64,000 bases of DNA from Phragmites australis (taxonomy: Eukaryota; Streptophyta; Magnoliopsida; Poales; Poaceae): the NCBI RefSeq assembly GCF_958298935.1, contig NC_084931.1, positions 13,295,334 through 13,359,333 of the forward strand, read 5' to 3'. Below the pieces are notes generated by a model. It worked only from the letters and a program-made list of their open reading frames with translations. It did not search any database and was not told the origin of the DNA. The position numbers and the translations under genes were made by a program. Positions 1-11,157 of this stretch are shown here, in pieces; within the stretch, counting starts at the first letter, position 1, and the number at the start of each line of letters is the position of its first letter.

Positions 1-598
1 TCTGGACAGAATACCTCCGGAGCCGAGCAGCGGCTAAGGGCTGAGGGGGTCATGGACCACCTCTCCTGCCTAGCCTTTGACTTCGCCTCCGACGCGCCGT
101 CGCCAGGCTCCGAACGGAATCCCTTAGGAGCCGGGCAGTGGCTAAGGGCCGAGGAGGGTTGCGGATCACGTCTCTTGCCTAGCCTTCGGCTTCACCTCCG
201 ACACATCATTGTCGTGTCCTCCCATTGAAACACCTGGGGGGCGTGGCCATATCCGGTTTCCCTCCAACACGTGGCAGTGCTCCACGACGAACGCCTCGTT
301 ATCTCGCGCGGACGTCCCGTTACATTAATAACCCAAACCCCTTCCGGCGCATGATAGGGTCACAGGAACAAGACCCTAAACAACCCCCCGCATTATCCAC
401 TCAGAACACGGTAGTGGCACATCTTGTCCTGCTAGGCGAACGCATGGGATTCTCCAAACCCACATGAAACCTCTACTCTAGCAACTTCAAAGGACAGAGA
501 ATTGTCATCAAGCATCCTTAATACTCAGGCTGGGGTTGATTTTTCCTCTACATCCTCTCCCCCCTCTAAAATATCGGGGCCCAAGAATGAGGGGGTAC
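1..598 (+). mobile_element. 3' internal remnant of an LTR retrotransposon
   Basis: This is the last non-coding part of an element whose 5' side lies outside the window. It runs into a purine-rich tract at 583-597 directly before an LTR that opens with TGTTGGGG, which is the usual polypurine tract/3' LTR arrangement. No convincing protein domain is present; the short open frames here look like chance. The lineage is not clear. Confidence 0.6.
10..215 (+). repeat. two-copy 108-bp tandem repeat
   Basis: Positions 10-117 and 118-215 align as two diverged copies with a 108-bp period. Both contain GGAGCC, GGCTAAGGGC, TGCCTAGCCTT and CACCTCCGACRC-like blocks. The array may extend left of the window. 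It lies in the non-coding 3' region of the retrotransposon. Confidence 0.65.
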
Positions 599-1514
599 TG
601 TTGGGGGGAAAATAAACCAGCCTGAGGATAATGGTTAAAGATCATCATCCAGATCCCTCCGGAGCCTTGATCTTCGAACCCTCGGTTAAAAGCTCAATCT
701 CATATGTCATCAGATCCTTTCACGGTACCCCTTCATACCTACGAAGCCTTCCCTTGGCTCCGCCGGCTCGACCTCCCAAAGCCTCCCAAAACATGACCTC
801 CCGAAGCCTCGGTCCTCTGAAGCTTCAACCTCCAAAAGCCCCAGCCCTCCGAGGTCCTGCTTCCCAAAGCCTTCACCTCCCGGTTCTATGCCTCCCGAGG
901 CCCCCTCCTCGGGCTGATCAGGCCGCCTTCCCGAAGGCAGGGTGAGTCAGCCGGCCTTAGGAAATATCTGCTAGAGGGGAGCACCGGTCGTGTTTTGCCT
1001 ACAAAGAATTGACCGGCATTAAAGGCCTAGGCTAATGGACACCACTCTGACACCCCCGCGTGATGAAGGCTATCCTGACACCCCTGATAGTGCGGTGTTA
1101 GGCCGCAATCGGCGACCAGCTCTCCCGCTTTAGTGGGCAGGCACCACGATAATTACCACGGTGGATATTTATCTCTCCGATAGGATAGAAGGTAGTTATC
1201 CGGGATAAGGCCCAGTAATTTGGTCAGATCTTGGATATTTGTATAATATGATAACTTGTACGCCAAGCTACGCATGGCCCTAGAAATAGGAGGTCATGGT
1301 CCTCTAGGACACGGACACGAACACAGCAAAAAAAGATACATAGGTGAAAGCATACCAAGTCATGCTGTGATACTCCTTCTAGAGTGATACATTTTCTATC
1401 ATCAATATATTCATGGTGTTCCTTTCTCTCAAACTTTGTCTTCAAACTTGAGTCTCCTCTTTAGAAAAAACTCTCGCTGTACTTAATGGGGCAAGACGAA
1501 CTCTTGCTCCAACA
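599..1514 (+). mobile_element. 3' LTR of the leftmost retrotransposon (916 bp)
   Basis: The LTR runs from TGTTGGGG to CTCCAACA, so it has TG...CA ends with the short inverted termini TGTTGG/CCAACA. A polypurine tract lies immediately upstream. The flanking GTATC (1515-1519) would be one half of a 5-bp target duplication; its partner is outside the window. It could only be a solo LTR if 1-598 were unrelated, but the adjoining polypurine tract argues for a true 3' LTR. Confidence 0.75.
760..905 (+). repeat. degenerate short CCTCCC-AAGC repeats inside the LTR
   Basis: About ten imperfect copies of a roughly 10-15 bp C-rich unit (CCTCCCAAAGCC, CCTCCCGAAGCC, CCTCCAAAAGCC and similar) follow one another. 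This is low-complexity sequence within the LTR with no visible coding role. Confidence 0.5.
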
Positions 1515-1865
1515 GTATCCTATAAATAAAAATATTTACAATGGGTATATTTTCAACGGCTAAATTTTGTATATATTTGAATTTTGTTTGAATTCAAATT
1601 AAATTAAAAGAATAGTATCACATGAAATGATAAAATGCATATAAATAGGACATTATAAAGGAACTCACTTTTTCACCATATAACCTAGGGCTGGAAATAA
1701 TTTTAAAAATTAACCCATCACATAAGAAGAATATTAGTGAATTTTTCCGGATTTTTGGGAATTTATTTGAGCCCAAACAATTGTTGCAATTTATAAAAGT
1801 AGTCTTTTTGGAGAATTTTAGTTTAAATTATACATAAGTGTTTTGGGTGAATCTAGTTAAAATTG
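1515..1865. other. AT-rich spacer, nothing recognised
   Basis: This AT-rich stretch follows the 3' LTR. I see no open frame with a recognisable domain, no terminal repeats and no RNA gene. Confidence 0.5.
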
Positions 1866-2177
1866 GTTGCACATAGATTATGGAACAAGTACAAAAGTTT
1901 TAGGATTTTTGGAACAACAGAAAAGCATTATTTTGAATAGAGAAGATGAGGAGGAAAATTCGAGTACTGTTCACAGGGTCCACAAGTCATCGTCTCTAGT
2001 GAATGGAGATGGCGAGCAAGACCCGCTCGCTAAATGTGGCGAGCCACACCGAGCAGATAGCGAGTGCACAAACATAACGAGCCAGTTGAAGAGGCGGTTG
2101 GAGGGCATTTTTTTTTTTACTGATCGCTATATTTGACGATAGGGAGTCGGATAAGGAGCCGGTTAAAGTTGCTCTAA
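1866..2177. other. possible MITE-like fragment next to the LINE
   Basis: The end of this segment (GGTTAAAGTTGCTCTAA, 2161-2177) resembles the terminus of small grass inverted-repeat elements. The interior repeats GCGAGC/CTCGCT-type words. No clear matching opposite terminus or target duplication was found, so this is only a suggestion. Confidence 0.2.
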
Positions 2178-3560
2178 GACAGCAACAATACACCTACCCC
2201 TCAAGCCTGCTACTCTTTTAATGATTTTATCAATTATAGACTGGAGGTCCTCTCTTCCCAAGGCACTATGATGCCAAGGTACCCCTAGATACTTGAGAGG
2301 AAAACAACTCACTTTGCAGCCAAGAATTTGAGCAAACAAGTTCGTTTCAGTTTCATCTAAATTTGTAGGAACCATGTCACTCTTATGAAAATTGATGCGC
2401 ATACCAGATAACTGCTCAAAATAGGACAGATCCACTTCAAATTTATAGTATGAACCACTTCGTTATTGAGGAAAAGTAATGTATCATCAGCATACTGGAG
2501 GCTAACAATCCCCCAGGTGTGAAATCAGACATCAACCCTGTAACCAGGTTATAATCAGCAGCTTTCTTAAGCATTTTTGTAAACACATCGGCAACCAAAT
2601 TGAATAAAATAGGGGACAAATGGTCTCCTTGTCTTAGACATTTACCAGTTTTTTAAAAAATGACTTTCTTCTCCATTTAGTCTAATGCCAACAGACCCTT
2701 TAACAATAAGAGTTTCATCCAAGCAATCCATTTTTCCCCAAACCCTCATACATAGCTATCAAATCATCTTTAATGACATGCAAAAAATTCTGGTAAAATA
2801 TGAAGGAGAACCCATCAGAGCCAGGTGCTCCTTCAACATAAAAACCAAAAACAACATGTATTACCTCTTCTTCAGTGAAAGGTGCTTGAAGAATACCATT
2901 TTCCTCATCCGTAGCCTTTTCACATTCCTCCCAAAAAAGTTAGACAAGTCAATATCCATCATGTGTTCAAAACCAAACAAATTCTTATAGTAGTCTACAA
3001 CAATGTTAAGCATCCCCTTAGTACCCTCCACAGGCCCATCTGGCCCTGTAATCTATGTATCATTTTCTTCCTCCTTTGATTAGCTACTGCCTAAAAGTAG
3101 GCAGTATTCCTATCACCCTCTAATATATCTTTTCCCTAGATCTTTGCCAAGCCTTAATCTCCTCTAGTTTCCAAATATCATTCAGTTCTATTGCTATCTC
3201 TCTCATCCACCTCTTTTCCTCACCTGTCAAGTCCTAAATTTCAAACAAGACATCCAACGTTATACTCTTGAATAAGCTTATCCTTCTTTCTTCTCTGTGC
3301 AGATTCTACATTAATACTTCAACCTTTGGCTAGCCTTCTTGAAAATTTTATCTTAAACTGTCATATATCTATATGGCTTTAGAATCTGAGCAAGGGGCAA
3401 ACCACGAATTATGGACTACCTCAGCAAACTCAACTTTCTCCACCCACCACTTTTCAAATCTAAAGAGTTTTCTATGGTATGGCACATCTACTTCCAAGTT
3501 CACCACTAGTGGAGTATGATCATCACTCCCAATTCTAGCAATTGCTTTAACAGTTTATGG
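2163..3560 (-). pseudogene. LINE ORF2 reverse transcriptase remnant
   Basis: Read on the minus strand, this region encodes the end of a LINE endonuclease and much of its reverse transcriptase. Visible signatures, in order from high to low coordinates, are a GSDDHTPLVV block near 3530 (endonuclease end), an RQGDHLSPILFNL block near 2630, the catalytic YADDT at about 2490, and a GMRINFHKSD...LKYLGV block at 2180-2420. These are standard plant L1-type motifs. Stops and frameshifts break the frame repeatedly. The part after the RT and the poly(A) tail are missing on the left. The endonuclease N-terminus is found again near 6560-6823, so one LINE has been split by the 3561-6560 segment. Confidence 0.85.
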
Positions 3561-6560
3561 GATTGTCCAAAATCGGGCATGGAATGTGATTGCACATCTT
3601 ATTAATCTAAATCTTATTAATCTAAATGCCATCGCATCCTCGCTATCCCAGGTATCCACGTCAACACATTGTTTCCCAACCATCAGATTTGAGCTGCGGC
3701 AGTTGCCAACAGTCCGATCTCTTGGTTGGTGCTTGGCCCCTCTAGAGAACTCCACCATCCTTACAATTCTCAGTAGATCAGCCTCGGCACCTCCTCCTTG
3801 AATGTCTCCTCCGCCTCCCCTCACAGCCTTTGACTCCACGACGCCTCTCCGCAGCCTTCTCATGCCATCTCCTCTACAGTCGTTCTGTCTACCCTCGTCG
3901 CCTAGCTTCCCTGTGCTCACCTCCCCACAACCATTGCCTTCGCCGTGGCGACGTCCCTGACCTCCACGCGTCCGGCTTTAGAGGAAGTGGCGGCCGGGAA
4001 CCCCATGTGCGGTATCCATCTATGATCTCCCCGATGTACATCCTAGCCCACCTCTCCTCCTTCCTTCATCCCCTCTCTCGCGCATGGTGGAGATCCACCC
4101 AAGCGTGGATCGACACCTTCCTTCTCTAGTAAGGAAGCCCTGCATTGATTGGATGTGTTGTGGATTGTTTGTTTTGTTATGTGGTATGCTTTCATTGCCG
4201 TGCGAACTCGAATCCAAGCAATTTTGTCATGACATTGATGCGCCATTGAATTGTTATGCGGTGGAGTGCTACTTGCTGTCTGTTTGTTCTCTATTTTGTT
4301 GAACCCCCATTCGCCGTAAAGTACCCCCTGTTTCAAGCAATCTGATGTAATTAGAAAGCTGTTAATCTCGCTAACTATTGTAAAATGATAAACTGATGCA
4401 TATATACATATACAGCCCATTGTTAGTCTGTTGATTACTATTTTGAGGGTAACATCATTGCCGTTGCCAAGTTTTGAATCAAAGTTTTCTTTTCCATCGC
4501 AGGTTTTTCAATGCATGTTTGGTTTCAAATGCTTTGGTCCGAAACCTATCTACTCTTTTTTCTCGCCAAAGATGGTCTCAACCAACATATATCAGCACTT
4601 AGTGTTAACATATTTTTTTTCATTGTTTAATATAAAAATACCATGCAATCCGTGACTCTGATGGCTGATTGTTTAATTCACTCTTGCATATTAGATAGTA
4701 GTAGTCAAGCTCTTAGTTAATCGTTCAAAAAATGTCTTTGTTTCTTCAGCTAATATTGTTGTTCATGCTGACTGAATGAGTGATTGAACAATTTATATGA
4801 CAGATGTTTAAAGAGGTAGGAGATATATGAGGCAATGAATCGCTATGGGACAGACAGACCTAACCTTTAGTTTAATTGGGAGTTAAAAGATGTGAGGACT
4901 TCTATGCTTTGTAGTGTGTTGTTACTTCTATATATTCTGTAAGAAGCTGATTATGTAGATCCTTTACCGCTTTTTCCATGCAGCATATATGTTGAACATA
5001 GGCTAAGTCCTTTCTTGGTTTATTAAGTACATATGTCTCTTATTTACGGATTTCCTTTACAATTTTTAGATTTCCTTATGTAAATAGGAGATATGTATGT
5101 ACCTGTGCTTTGGTCTTATGATCTGAGCTAACTAGCTGTTTTTAAGTATGGTGTTATCCATTTTCTCTATTGCTCTATAGTTGCTTATACTGGGAGGCAC
5201 AGAGTATGTCGATGTTAGAAAATTTAAGAAATTTTCGTGTGAAGTTGGCTAGGTTCAAACCATCTTTTTGTTCCCTTTTGTGTCAAAAGTTGTGATATCA
5301 GATAATATGAATCCTTTCTTCAATTCATGTTGCATGCAGAAATCAATTTAGAGAAAACCAATTGATCCTATAGTCCACCAGATATACACTTCCTTTCTTC
5401 GGCAGATTCCAGAGTCAGCAGAACACACAATTTTGGAGCCATGGAGTACACATACAGATCCCATGGGGGAAAGGTATCCCCATTTTAGGTTTCTGACCAG
5501 ATTTCAGAACCAATCCACAAGAAAAACTGAATGCCAAGAACCTATCAATATGTACATTCTCATGAATAGAATTCTTTTCCATTCTCTTTTTTTTTTTTGC
5601 AGCAATTATTTACTGTCCTTGAACCATATAGCGGCGGGCTAGCGGCTACAGCTTACCAGCAATTCTGTAGAGGGCAGCAGCGACCATGCTAAGCACACCA
5701 AGCAAGCTGCTCACTTGGTCCTTCCTTTGATCCCTGTCCAGTTGGCTTTGATTTACTGCGCCGCCACCATCTGGCTGCTCCGATATAGGATCTTGATCAA
5801 TTGGCATTGCAGGTTATCGGTGGCTCCTCCAAAGGCATCATCACTGTTGCGTTGTCTCTTCTATCCATCCTACACTAGTGAGTCCTTGTTAATTTGCTCT
5901 GGTTGCTTGCCTTTCGATGTGCATGCTGTCCAGAAACATGGCTGGTTAGGCATGAACTGGTTTGCGAAATATAGTCACAGTCTAGCGTTACATTATAACA
6001 AGATGATGAAAACTGCATCGATGCATTAGGTTGTCGATCTGTTGGGTTTAATGTTAGCTTAAATAGTAGACTCCTGAGTCCAACACAGCGATATAAGTTT
6101 AGAATCCTGCCTTAAGTTACACTTCAAATTTCTTTGTTATTACTGAATTGCTTCTGAATACGCTTTTGCAACTTCAAAAGTAATGCATAACTATAATGTT
6201 TCAGGCAATCACGTACATTGACATGCTCCTGCATGATCTAGATGTCATTTGTGCTTCATCGTTTGATCCAATGCTTGAGAATGAGGTTCACTTATACAGT
6301 TCCATAAATGAATTGGTACAGCTGAAATTTCTCGCATCATACCAGAATTGGTTCCTGCAATGTTTCTCCAGCTGAGTCATACCCGCACCACATTGATTGT
6401 TGTAGAGTATGACTAATTTTTTTACTTATCTTTTAAGTACTTTTTTACAGTTTGAGCATCTTTAACAAATAATACATATAACCTAACATAAAATATTTGT
6501 ATTCAGAATATTATAGGCTTATTGCACACTCTTACCTCGGCGACAGGCAATTTCACGCGC
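3561..6560. other. ~3-kb inserted segment with exon-like pieces splitting the LINE
   Basis: The LINE endonuclease reading stops near 3560 and its N-terminal part resumes near 6560, so this segment is foreign to it. It begins with GC-rich, exon-like sequence (3620-4130) and continues with AT-rich, intron-like sequence. Several acceptor-like sites occur (for example before 4502, 5601, 5812 and 6205). The edges hold weakly similar inverted sequence (near 3575-3595 and 6530-6560) recalling Mutator-type ends, but no convincing 9-bp target duplication was found. It could be a Pack-MULE, a gene-fragment Helitron or a retained gene remnant. Part of the LINE endonuclease appears to be missing as well. 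Confidence 0.4.
6205..6375 (+). pseudogene. exon-like 57-codon frame, unrecognised protein
   Basis: An open frame of 57 codons including the stop follows an intron-like pyrimidine tract ending in TTTCAG at 6204. It ends with TGA at 6373-6375. The predicted peptide (starting AITYIDMLLHDLDV) has the balanced composition of a real exon, but I do not recognise its family. It lies in the inserted segment, so it may be the last exon of a captured gene. Confidence 0.3.
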
Positions 6561-6823
6561 CAAAAATGCGATATTTTCTAGTTAACCTTGTCTAAATCTA
6601 TACGAACTAAGATACCACCAACAATGTTGTTAGCAAGCAAACAAAACTAATCCATATTCCTACCACATGCCAAGTTTTTCAAATGAGCCTCCATGAACTC
6701 TCTTTCCTTAGTTCAGACAAACCGATAAATATGGATAGTGGAGTTTAATTCTACCAGTACACATGTCAATTTACCACGTTTATTAAGACCTCTCACATTC
6801 CAGAAAACACCATTCATCAACAT
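6560..6823 (-). pseudogene. LINE ORF2 endonuclease N-terminus
   Basis: From an ATG complement at 6821-6823 the minus strand reads an opening block containing FWNVRGLNKRGK, the typical start of a plant LINE apurinic-type endonuclease. Further down it reads a GGILVRIDLD block near 6585. In-frame stops are present. The continuation of the same domain is at 3530-3560, on the far side of the inserted segment. Confidence 0.75.
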
Positions 6824-7436
6824 TTTTTAGTTTCTTTTGTATCTTTTCTTTCTAGAGGAGACCTCTAGGTCTACCTCAGAGCAAGCCCCATCCAACAGAT
6901 GGTCTTCCTCTACAATCTCATCTCACTAGATGCCCCACCTTTCAGATGGTTATCTAGTTCTTTCAGGCAAGAAAATGTCAAGATTATCCAGATCAAACTT
7001 CCCAATTCTACTTTCTTGAATGTTTCTAATATGTTCTACATGTTTCACAACTAATTTATTCTCCTTACCAAGCTCCAGACCAACATTATGAGCTTTTTCA
7101 TTAAACTCATCATCAACTAAAATCATAAAAGAGTTTTTAGATAGATCTTTCCTTATGCACAGTTCTAGATTTTTCTCCACCTCCCTAGCCTCACCCTTTT
7201 GCAGAGCTGTTCTACTATCATTTTGAATTCCTTGTACTCTTCCTGGTTGCTTCAATAGGTCTCCACTTCACTTTCTTTGTTTAGTGTTCCTTGGGCTTCT
7301 TAGCTGCAGCACAATCTCCCATAGTGTTTTGCTATATGGGTTAGGATTCCAGTGCTGGTACTATTTTTTCAAACTTATCCACTAGGTGCCTCATCTGATC
7401 ATGGACACTTAAGATAGGTTTACTTAAAGATCCCTC
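6824..7436 (-). pseudogene. LINE ORF1-ORF2 linker / ORF1 C-terminal remnant
   Basis: This stretch lies just upstream of the LINE ORF2 start on the minus strand and contains an open frame at 6950-7255 rich in charged residues. I cannot assign a domain, but its place fits the tail of LINE ORF1 and the linker. At 7436 it is cut by the Sirevirus. The same reading appears to continue on the other side of that element at 22,596, which supports one interrupted LINE. Confidence 0.5.
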
Positions 7437-7869
7437 TGTAGCATCTAGGCCCCTAAGAAAAAGGTAAGAGTTTCGGTGATTAATGACAACCATATCATTG
7501 TGACTAACATTTCAGCTTTTAAGAAACAAAGAAAGACTTAATTATCAATGGTGACTTTACACTCTTGCCCATTAAAAGAGTTATGTGATAATCAAAGGAC
7601 CGGAACATGAAGGATAAGGATCTTCTAGATCTAAGTGTCACAAGGAGATGAATGACACTTAGAGTAGTATAGGTTCTTTTTATTCTTAGTCTTTTGTCCG
7701 TACTATAAAGAGGGGCTAAGAGTTGTAGCTTGACTTAGGAGAGTCTAGACATAGTCGATGCACACTTATGACTTTCCATTACTAAGTTAACCTCAGAAAA
7801 TCATTGGTTCCGAATTTCGAAGGTAGAACTCAAAATTGCTTTGAAATAGAAAAAATCAGCGAAATTTCA

Positions 7870-8262
7870 GTTCACCGGATGATCCTCTGATGTCAGAGTG
7901 AGTTCGCCGGAGTAAATTCCTAAGAGTTCTGACTTGAAAAATTGTTGAAGACCACGCCGGATAGTCCGGCGTTCGATAGGTGAAATCACCGGATAAATAG
8001 AAAGCCATGAAGTCCAGAACTAATTCTATACACCGGATAGTCCGACGTAGCAAAATATGATCACCGGATGAATTTTTACAGAGAGGTTGTAAACTATCAT
8101 CTGGCCCACTTCAATGCACCGGATGATCCGCTGTAGGCCAGGATTAATCACCGGAGTTTTAACGGCTAATGGAACAGTTAAGGCTATTTTGTCATATGTA
8201 TTAGCACCGGATATTCCGGTGTGAAGCGTGTTATTCACACCAGACCTTCCGGCGTTAAGAAA
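7870..8262 (+). repeat. CCGG-type palindromic modules upstream of the LTR TATA box
   Basis: About ten imperfect copies of a module of the form CACCGGAT-NATCCGGYG occur here. Examples are CACCGGATGATCC, GCCGGATAGTCCGGCG, ACACCGGATAGTCCG and CACCGGATATTCCGGTG. They sit between the LTR start and the TATA box, which fits an enhancer or regulatory array. The 3' LTR keeps the same modules at 21,456-21,840. Clusters of short palindromes are, from memory, a described feature of Sirevirus LTRs. Confidence 0.75.
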
Positions 8263-8306
8263 AAGTTCTGGGTTGTTAGGCAACGGCTAATTTTCGATCC
8301 TTAGCC

Positions 8307-8314
8307 TATAAATA
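8307..8314 (+). promoter_or_regulatory. TATA box of the Sirevirus LTR
   Basis: TATAAATA lies within the 5' LTR, downstream of the palindromic modules. The copy in the 3' LTR is at 21,892-21,899. It probably marks the element's own promoter, with transcription starting about 30 bp downstream. Confidence 0.7.
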
Positions 8315-9009
8315 CCCACCTATTTGGACCTCTCTGGCTCTCTTGCGACCCTGTAGCAGCTCATATACTTGGTGTGTCATTTAGAAGCAAGAGAGAGAGT
8401 ACTTGTGTCAATTCTAAGTTCTTAGTTGAGGATTAAGGACTTCCTTGAGTGCTTGAAGAGTAACAAGTGTGCATCTAGCTGTTGTCTAGGCTTGGTCTTT
8501 GTCAAGTGAAGCTTGAGGCTTGTTACTCTTGGTGGTTGGCAACACCTAGACGGTCTTGGTGATAGAAGGACTTCTCGGTGAGCTCTTGGAGGAATTGTGG
8601 GAGCCCCGGGAAAAAAAGTGTACTTGGTTTGATACCCGCCAATCCGGAGATGGAGAAGGGGTAATCAAGAGGGAGCACTTGAGCCTTGGTGACTCAAGGA
8701 GGAGCGACATCCTTGGTGGATGCTCCAACGAGGACTAGGGGGAAGTGCCAACTTCTCGAAACCTCGGGAAAAAAATCGGTGTTGTCTTCTCCAACTATTT
8801 ACTTTCTTGCATCTTATTTTGAGCTTTGTTATTATTGCAAGTTCTTTTTAAGAATTATCTCTCTTGGTTAATTTTTGCTTGGTTAGTTATCTTGTGCTAG
8901 TTAAATTCCTTAGTTGTATTTCTTTTAAGTTTTATTTGGTCAAGCGGTAAAAGTTTTATTTAATATCCCAATTCACCCTCCCCCTCTTGGGCTATTCGAT
9001 CCTTTCAAT

Positions 9010-9025
9010 TGGTATCAGAGCCACG
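9010..9025 (+). other. primer-binding site (initiator tRNA-Met)
   Basis: TGGTATCAGAGCCACG starts two bases after the 5' LTR. TGGTATCAGAGC is the standard plant retrotransposon match to the 3' end of initiator tRNA-Met. Confidence 0.9.
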
Positions 9026-9055
9026 TTCTCTTGATAGGCTTAAAATCCTAGAGAA

Positions 9056-11143
9056 ATGGCCCTGGGGAGCGGAAGTAGCGTGCCAAGGTTCGAGGGAAAG
9101 AACTTTGCCTATTGGAAAGTTCGCATGGCGAGCTATCTTGAGGCGATTTCCCCCGAGTGTTGGCAAGCAACCTCCGTTGGGTTTGATCAACCTTTTACCG
9201 AGCAAGAAGTTAGATGGAATGCTAAGGCTAAGAATGCTATATTTGAGGGAATTAGTGAAGAAGTTTTCTCTAGAGTTAGAAGTAAGGAATTTGCTCATGA
9301 CATTTGGGTTGCTCTTTGTGAAATTCATGAGGGATCTAGGAGAATTCGTGAAGAAAGATATCATGTACTTATGAATGCTCTAAATCAATTCAAGATGCTT
9401 CCAAATGAATTATGCAATGACATGTATTCTCGTATGAACATGCTTGTGGAAGAAATCAATTCTCTTGAACTCACTCAATTGTCCGATGGAGATGTTATTC
9501 GTAGGATCTTGATGGTGCTTCCCAAGCCACAATACAACATTGTCATCTCTCTTCTTCATGAAAGGGAAATCAATGACATGACCATCACCGATGCCGTTGG
9601 AAAGATATGTGCTCATGAGATGTTCTTGTTTGGAGATCATGAATCTTCATCCAAGAAAAACCTTGCTCTCAAAGCAAAGATGGTTGACAACAAGAAGAAG
9701 AAGATCAAGCTTCCATCATCATCAAGTGAAAATGATGAAGATGACGATAATGATGAAGATGATGATGATGACTCCGACACCGAGCTTGCTCTTCTCATGA
9801 GAAGAACCACAAGGATGATCTCTAAGTTTCAAAAGAAAGGCTACAACTATGATCCCAAGAAGAACAAATTTCGTCCGAAGAAATTTGACAAGTTCGGAGG
9901 TAGAGACAAGAAGAAGTGCCACAATTGTGGTAATCTTGGTCACATATCATATGATTGCCCTCATCCTGACAAGAGAAACAAGAACAAGTCCAAGAAGCTT
10001 GATGCAAGTGAGGATGAGGACAAATACAAGAAGAAGGATCAAGACAAGAAGAAGAAGAAGCTCTTTAACAAGAGAGGTGGAGGACGTAAGGTCTACATTG
10101 TTGGTGAATGGGTCTCCAGTGAGAGCTCAAGTGATGACTCAAGTGATAATGATGACAACAACTTCGCGGGTCTTGCAATCGTTAATGATGATCCACCTCT
10201 ACCTCCACCACCTATGTGCCTCATGGCAAAAGGTAATAGCAAGGTGAGTAGTGAGGAAGATGATAGTAGTTATGATAATGGTCTTTCTCCTAATGATCTA
10301 TCTAAGCTAATGAATGACTATGCTACCATTATCAAAAAGCAAAAGGCTAAAATCAAGTTGCTTGAAAATGCTAATTCCATGCTTAGTTCTAAACATGATG
10401 AATTGCTCACTAAACACAATAATTTGCTTGAAAAACATGATGAAGTAGTTGAATCTAACAAGTCTCTCAAAGCAAGTAACTATAAGCTAAAACTTGAGCA
10501 TGATGGCCTAATATACAAACACCAAGAACTTGAGTATGCCTATGATGCCATTGATCGTAGCTTTGATGAATTGGTTGATAATGATGTAGTTAAGGTCAAT
10601 GCATCTACCTCTTGTGATGATCTTCTTGATATATCATGTGATATTACATCATCATCTAAGACTAACCATGCAAGGGAGCAAGAGCTTGAAAGTGAGATTG
10701 CTAGTCTCAAATCTTGTGTGGCCCGGTTGACTAAGGGGGAGTACAAGCACAAGGAAATCCTCATGAAGAATGCTTTGTACTACAACAAGAAAGGATTTGG
10801 ATGCTTCCCCAACCCGGTAAAAAGGGTCATAAAGACACCAGAGATCAAGAATTACTTTATCAAGGAAGTTGGTTCATATTGCTAACATTGTCAAGTCACC
10901 GGACACCACACAAGGGAGTGTCCAATTCCTACTAAACATTTCCCTATTTTGCCCTCTAAATACAAGTCCACATTTAATGATCATCATTTTCTATTGCATA
11001 AGCTTAAAAATGGTAAAATTATGGCAAAATTTATTGGAACTCAAGCTAAGGGCAAACTTCCTAGGGAACTTTGGGTGCCTAAATCTCTTGTATCTCACAT
11101 GAAAGGTACCAAACTTGGTTGGGTACCTAAACAAAAAGCTTGA
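9056..11143 (+). pseudogene. gag: Sirevirus Gag (broken by one stop)
   Basis: The capsid/nucleocapsid protein begins at an ATG 31 bp after the primer site and reads 609 codons to a stop at 10,883-10,885. The same frame continues to 11,143. The N-terminal ~200 residues resemble the Copia gag (UBN2-type) domain. They are followed by a very acidic, Lys-rich stretch (about 220-270) and a CCHC zinc knuckle at residues 288-301 (C-x2-C-x4-H-x4-C). A proline-rich segment and a long coiled-coil-like Asn/Leu/Lys region (about 420-560) come next. A second knuckle-like motif spans the internal stop, so that stop probably arose after insertion. The long coiled-coil Gag is usual in Sireviruses. The next pol frame starts at 11,158 in another frame. 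Confidence 0.85.
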
Positions 11144-11157
11144 TCACATATGTGTAG

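Larger units (their letters stand above)
7437..9007 (+). repeat. 5' LTR of the Sirevirus (1571 bp)
   Basis: The LTR begins TGTAGCATCTAGG and ends GATCCTTTCA, giving TG...CA ends. Its partner is 21,021-22,595. It contains the CCGG palindrome modules (7870-8262), a TATA box at 8307 and a 3' end just before the primer-binding site. Confidence 0.93.

Noticed and set aside
3586..4302. GC-rich frames as a host gene
   Set aside because: No recognisable domain and no frame continuing across plausible splice sites; kept only as an exon-like part of the inserted segment.
7870..8262. CCGG repeats as a CRISPR or satellite array
   Set aside because: Modules are short, irregularly spaced and duplicated in both LTRs of one element, so they belong to the LTR.
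9722..10247. Overlapping frames on both strands within gag
   Set aside because: Shadows of the acidic/Lys-rich part of gag, with low-complexity products.
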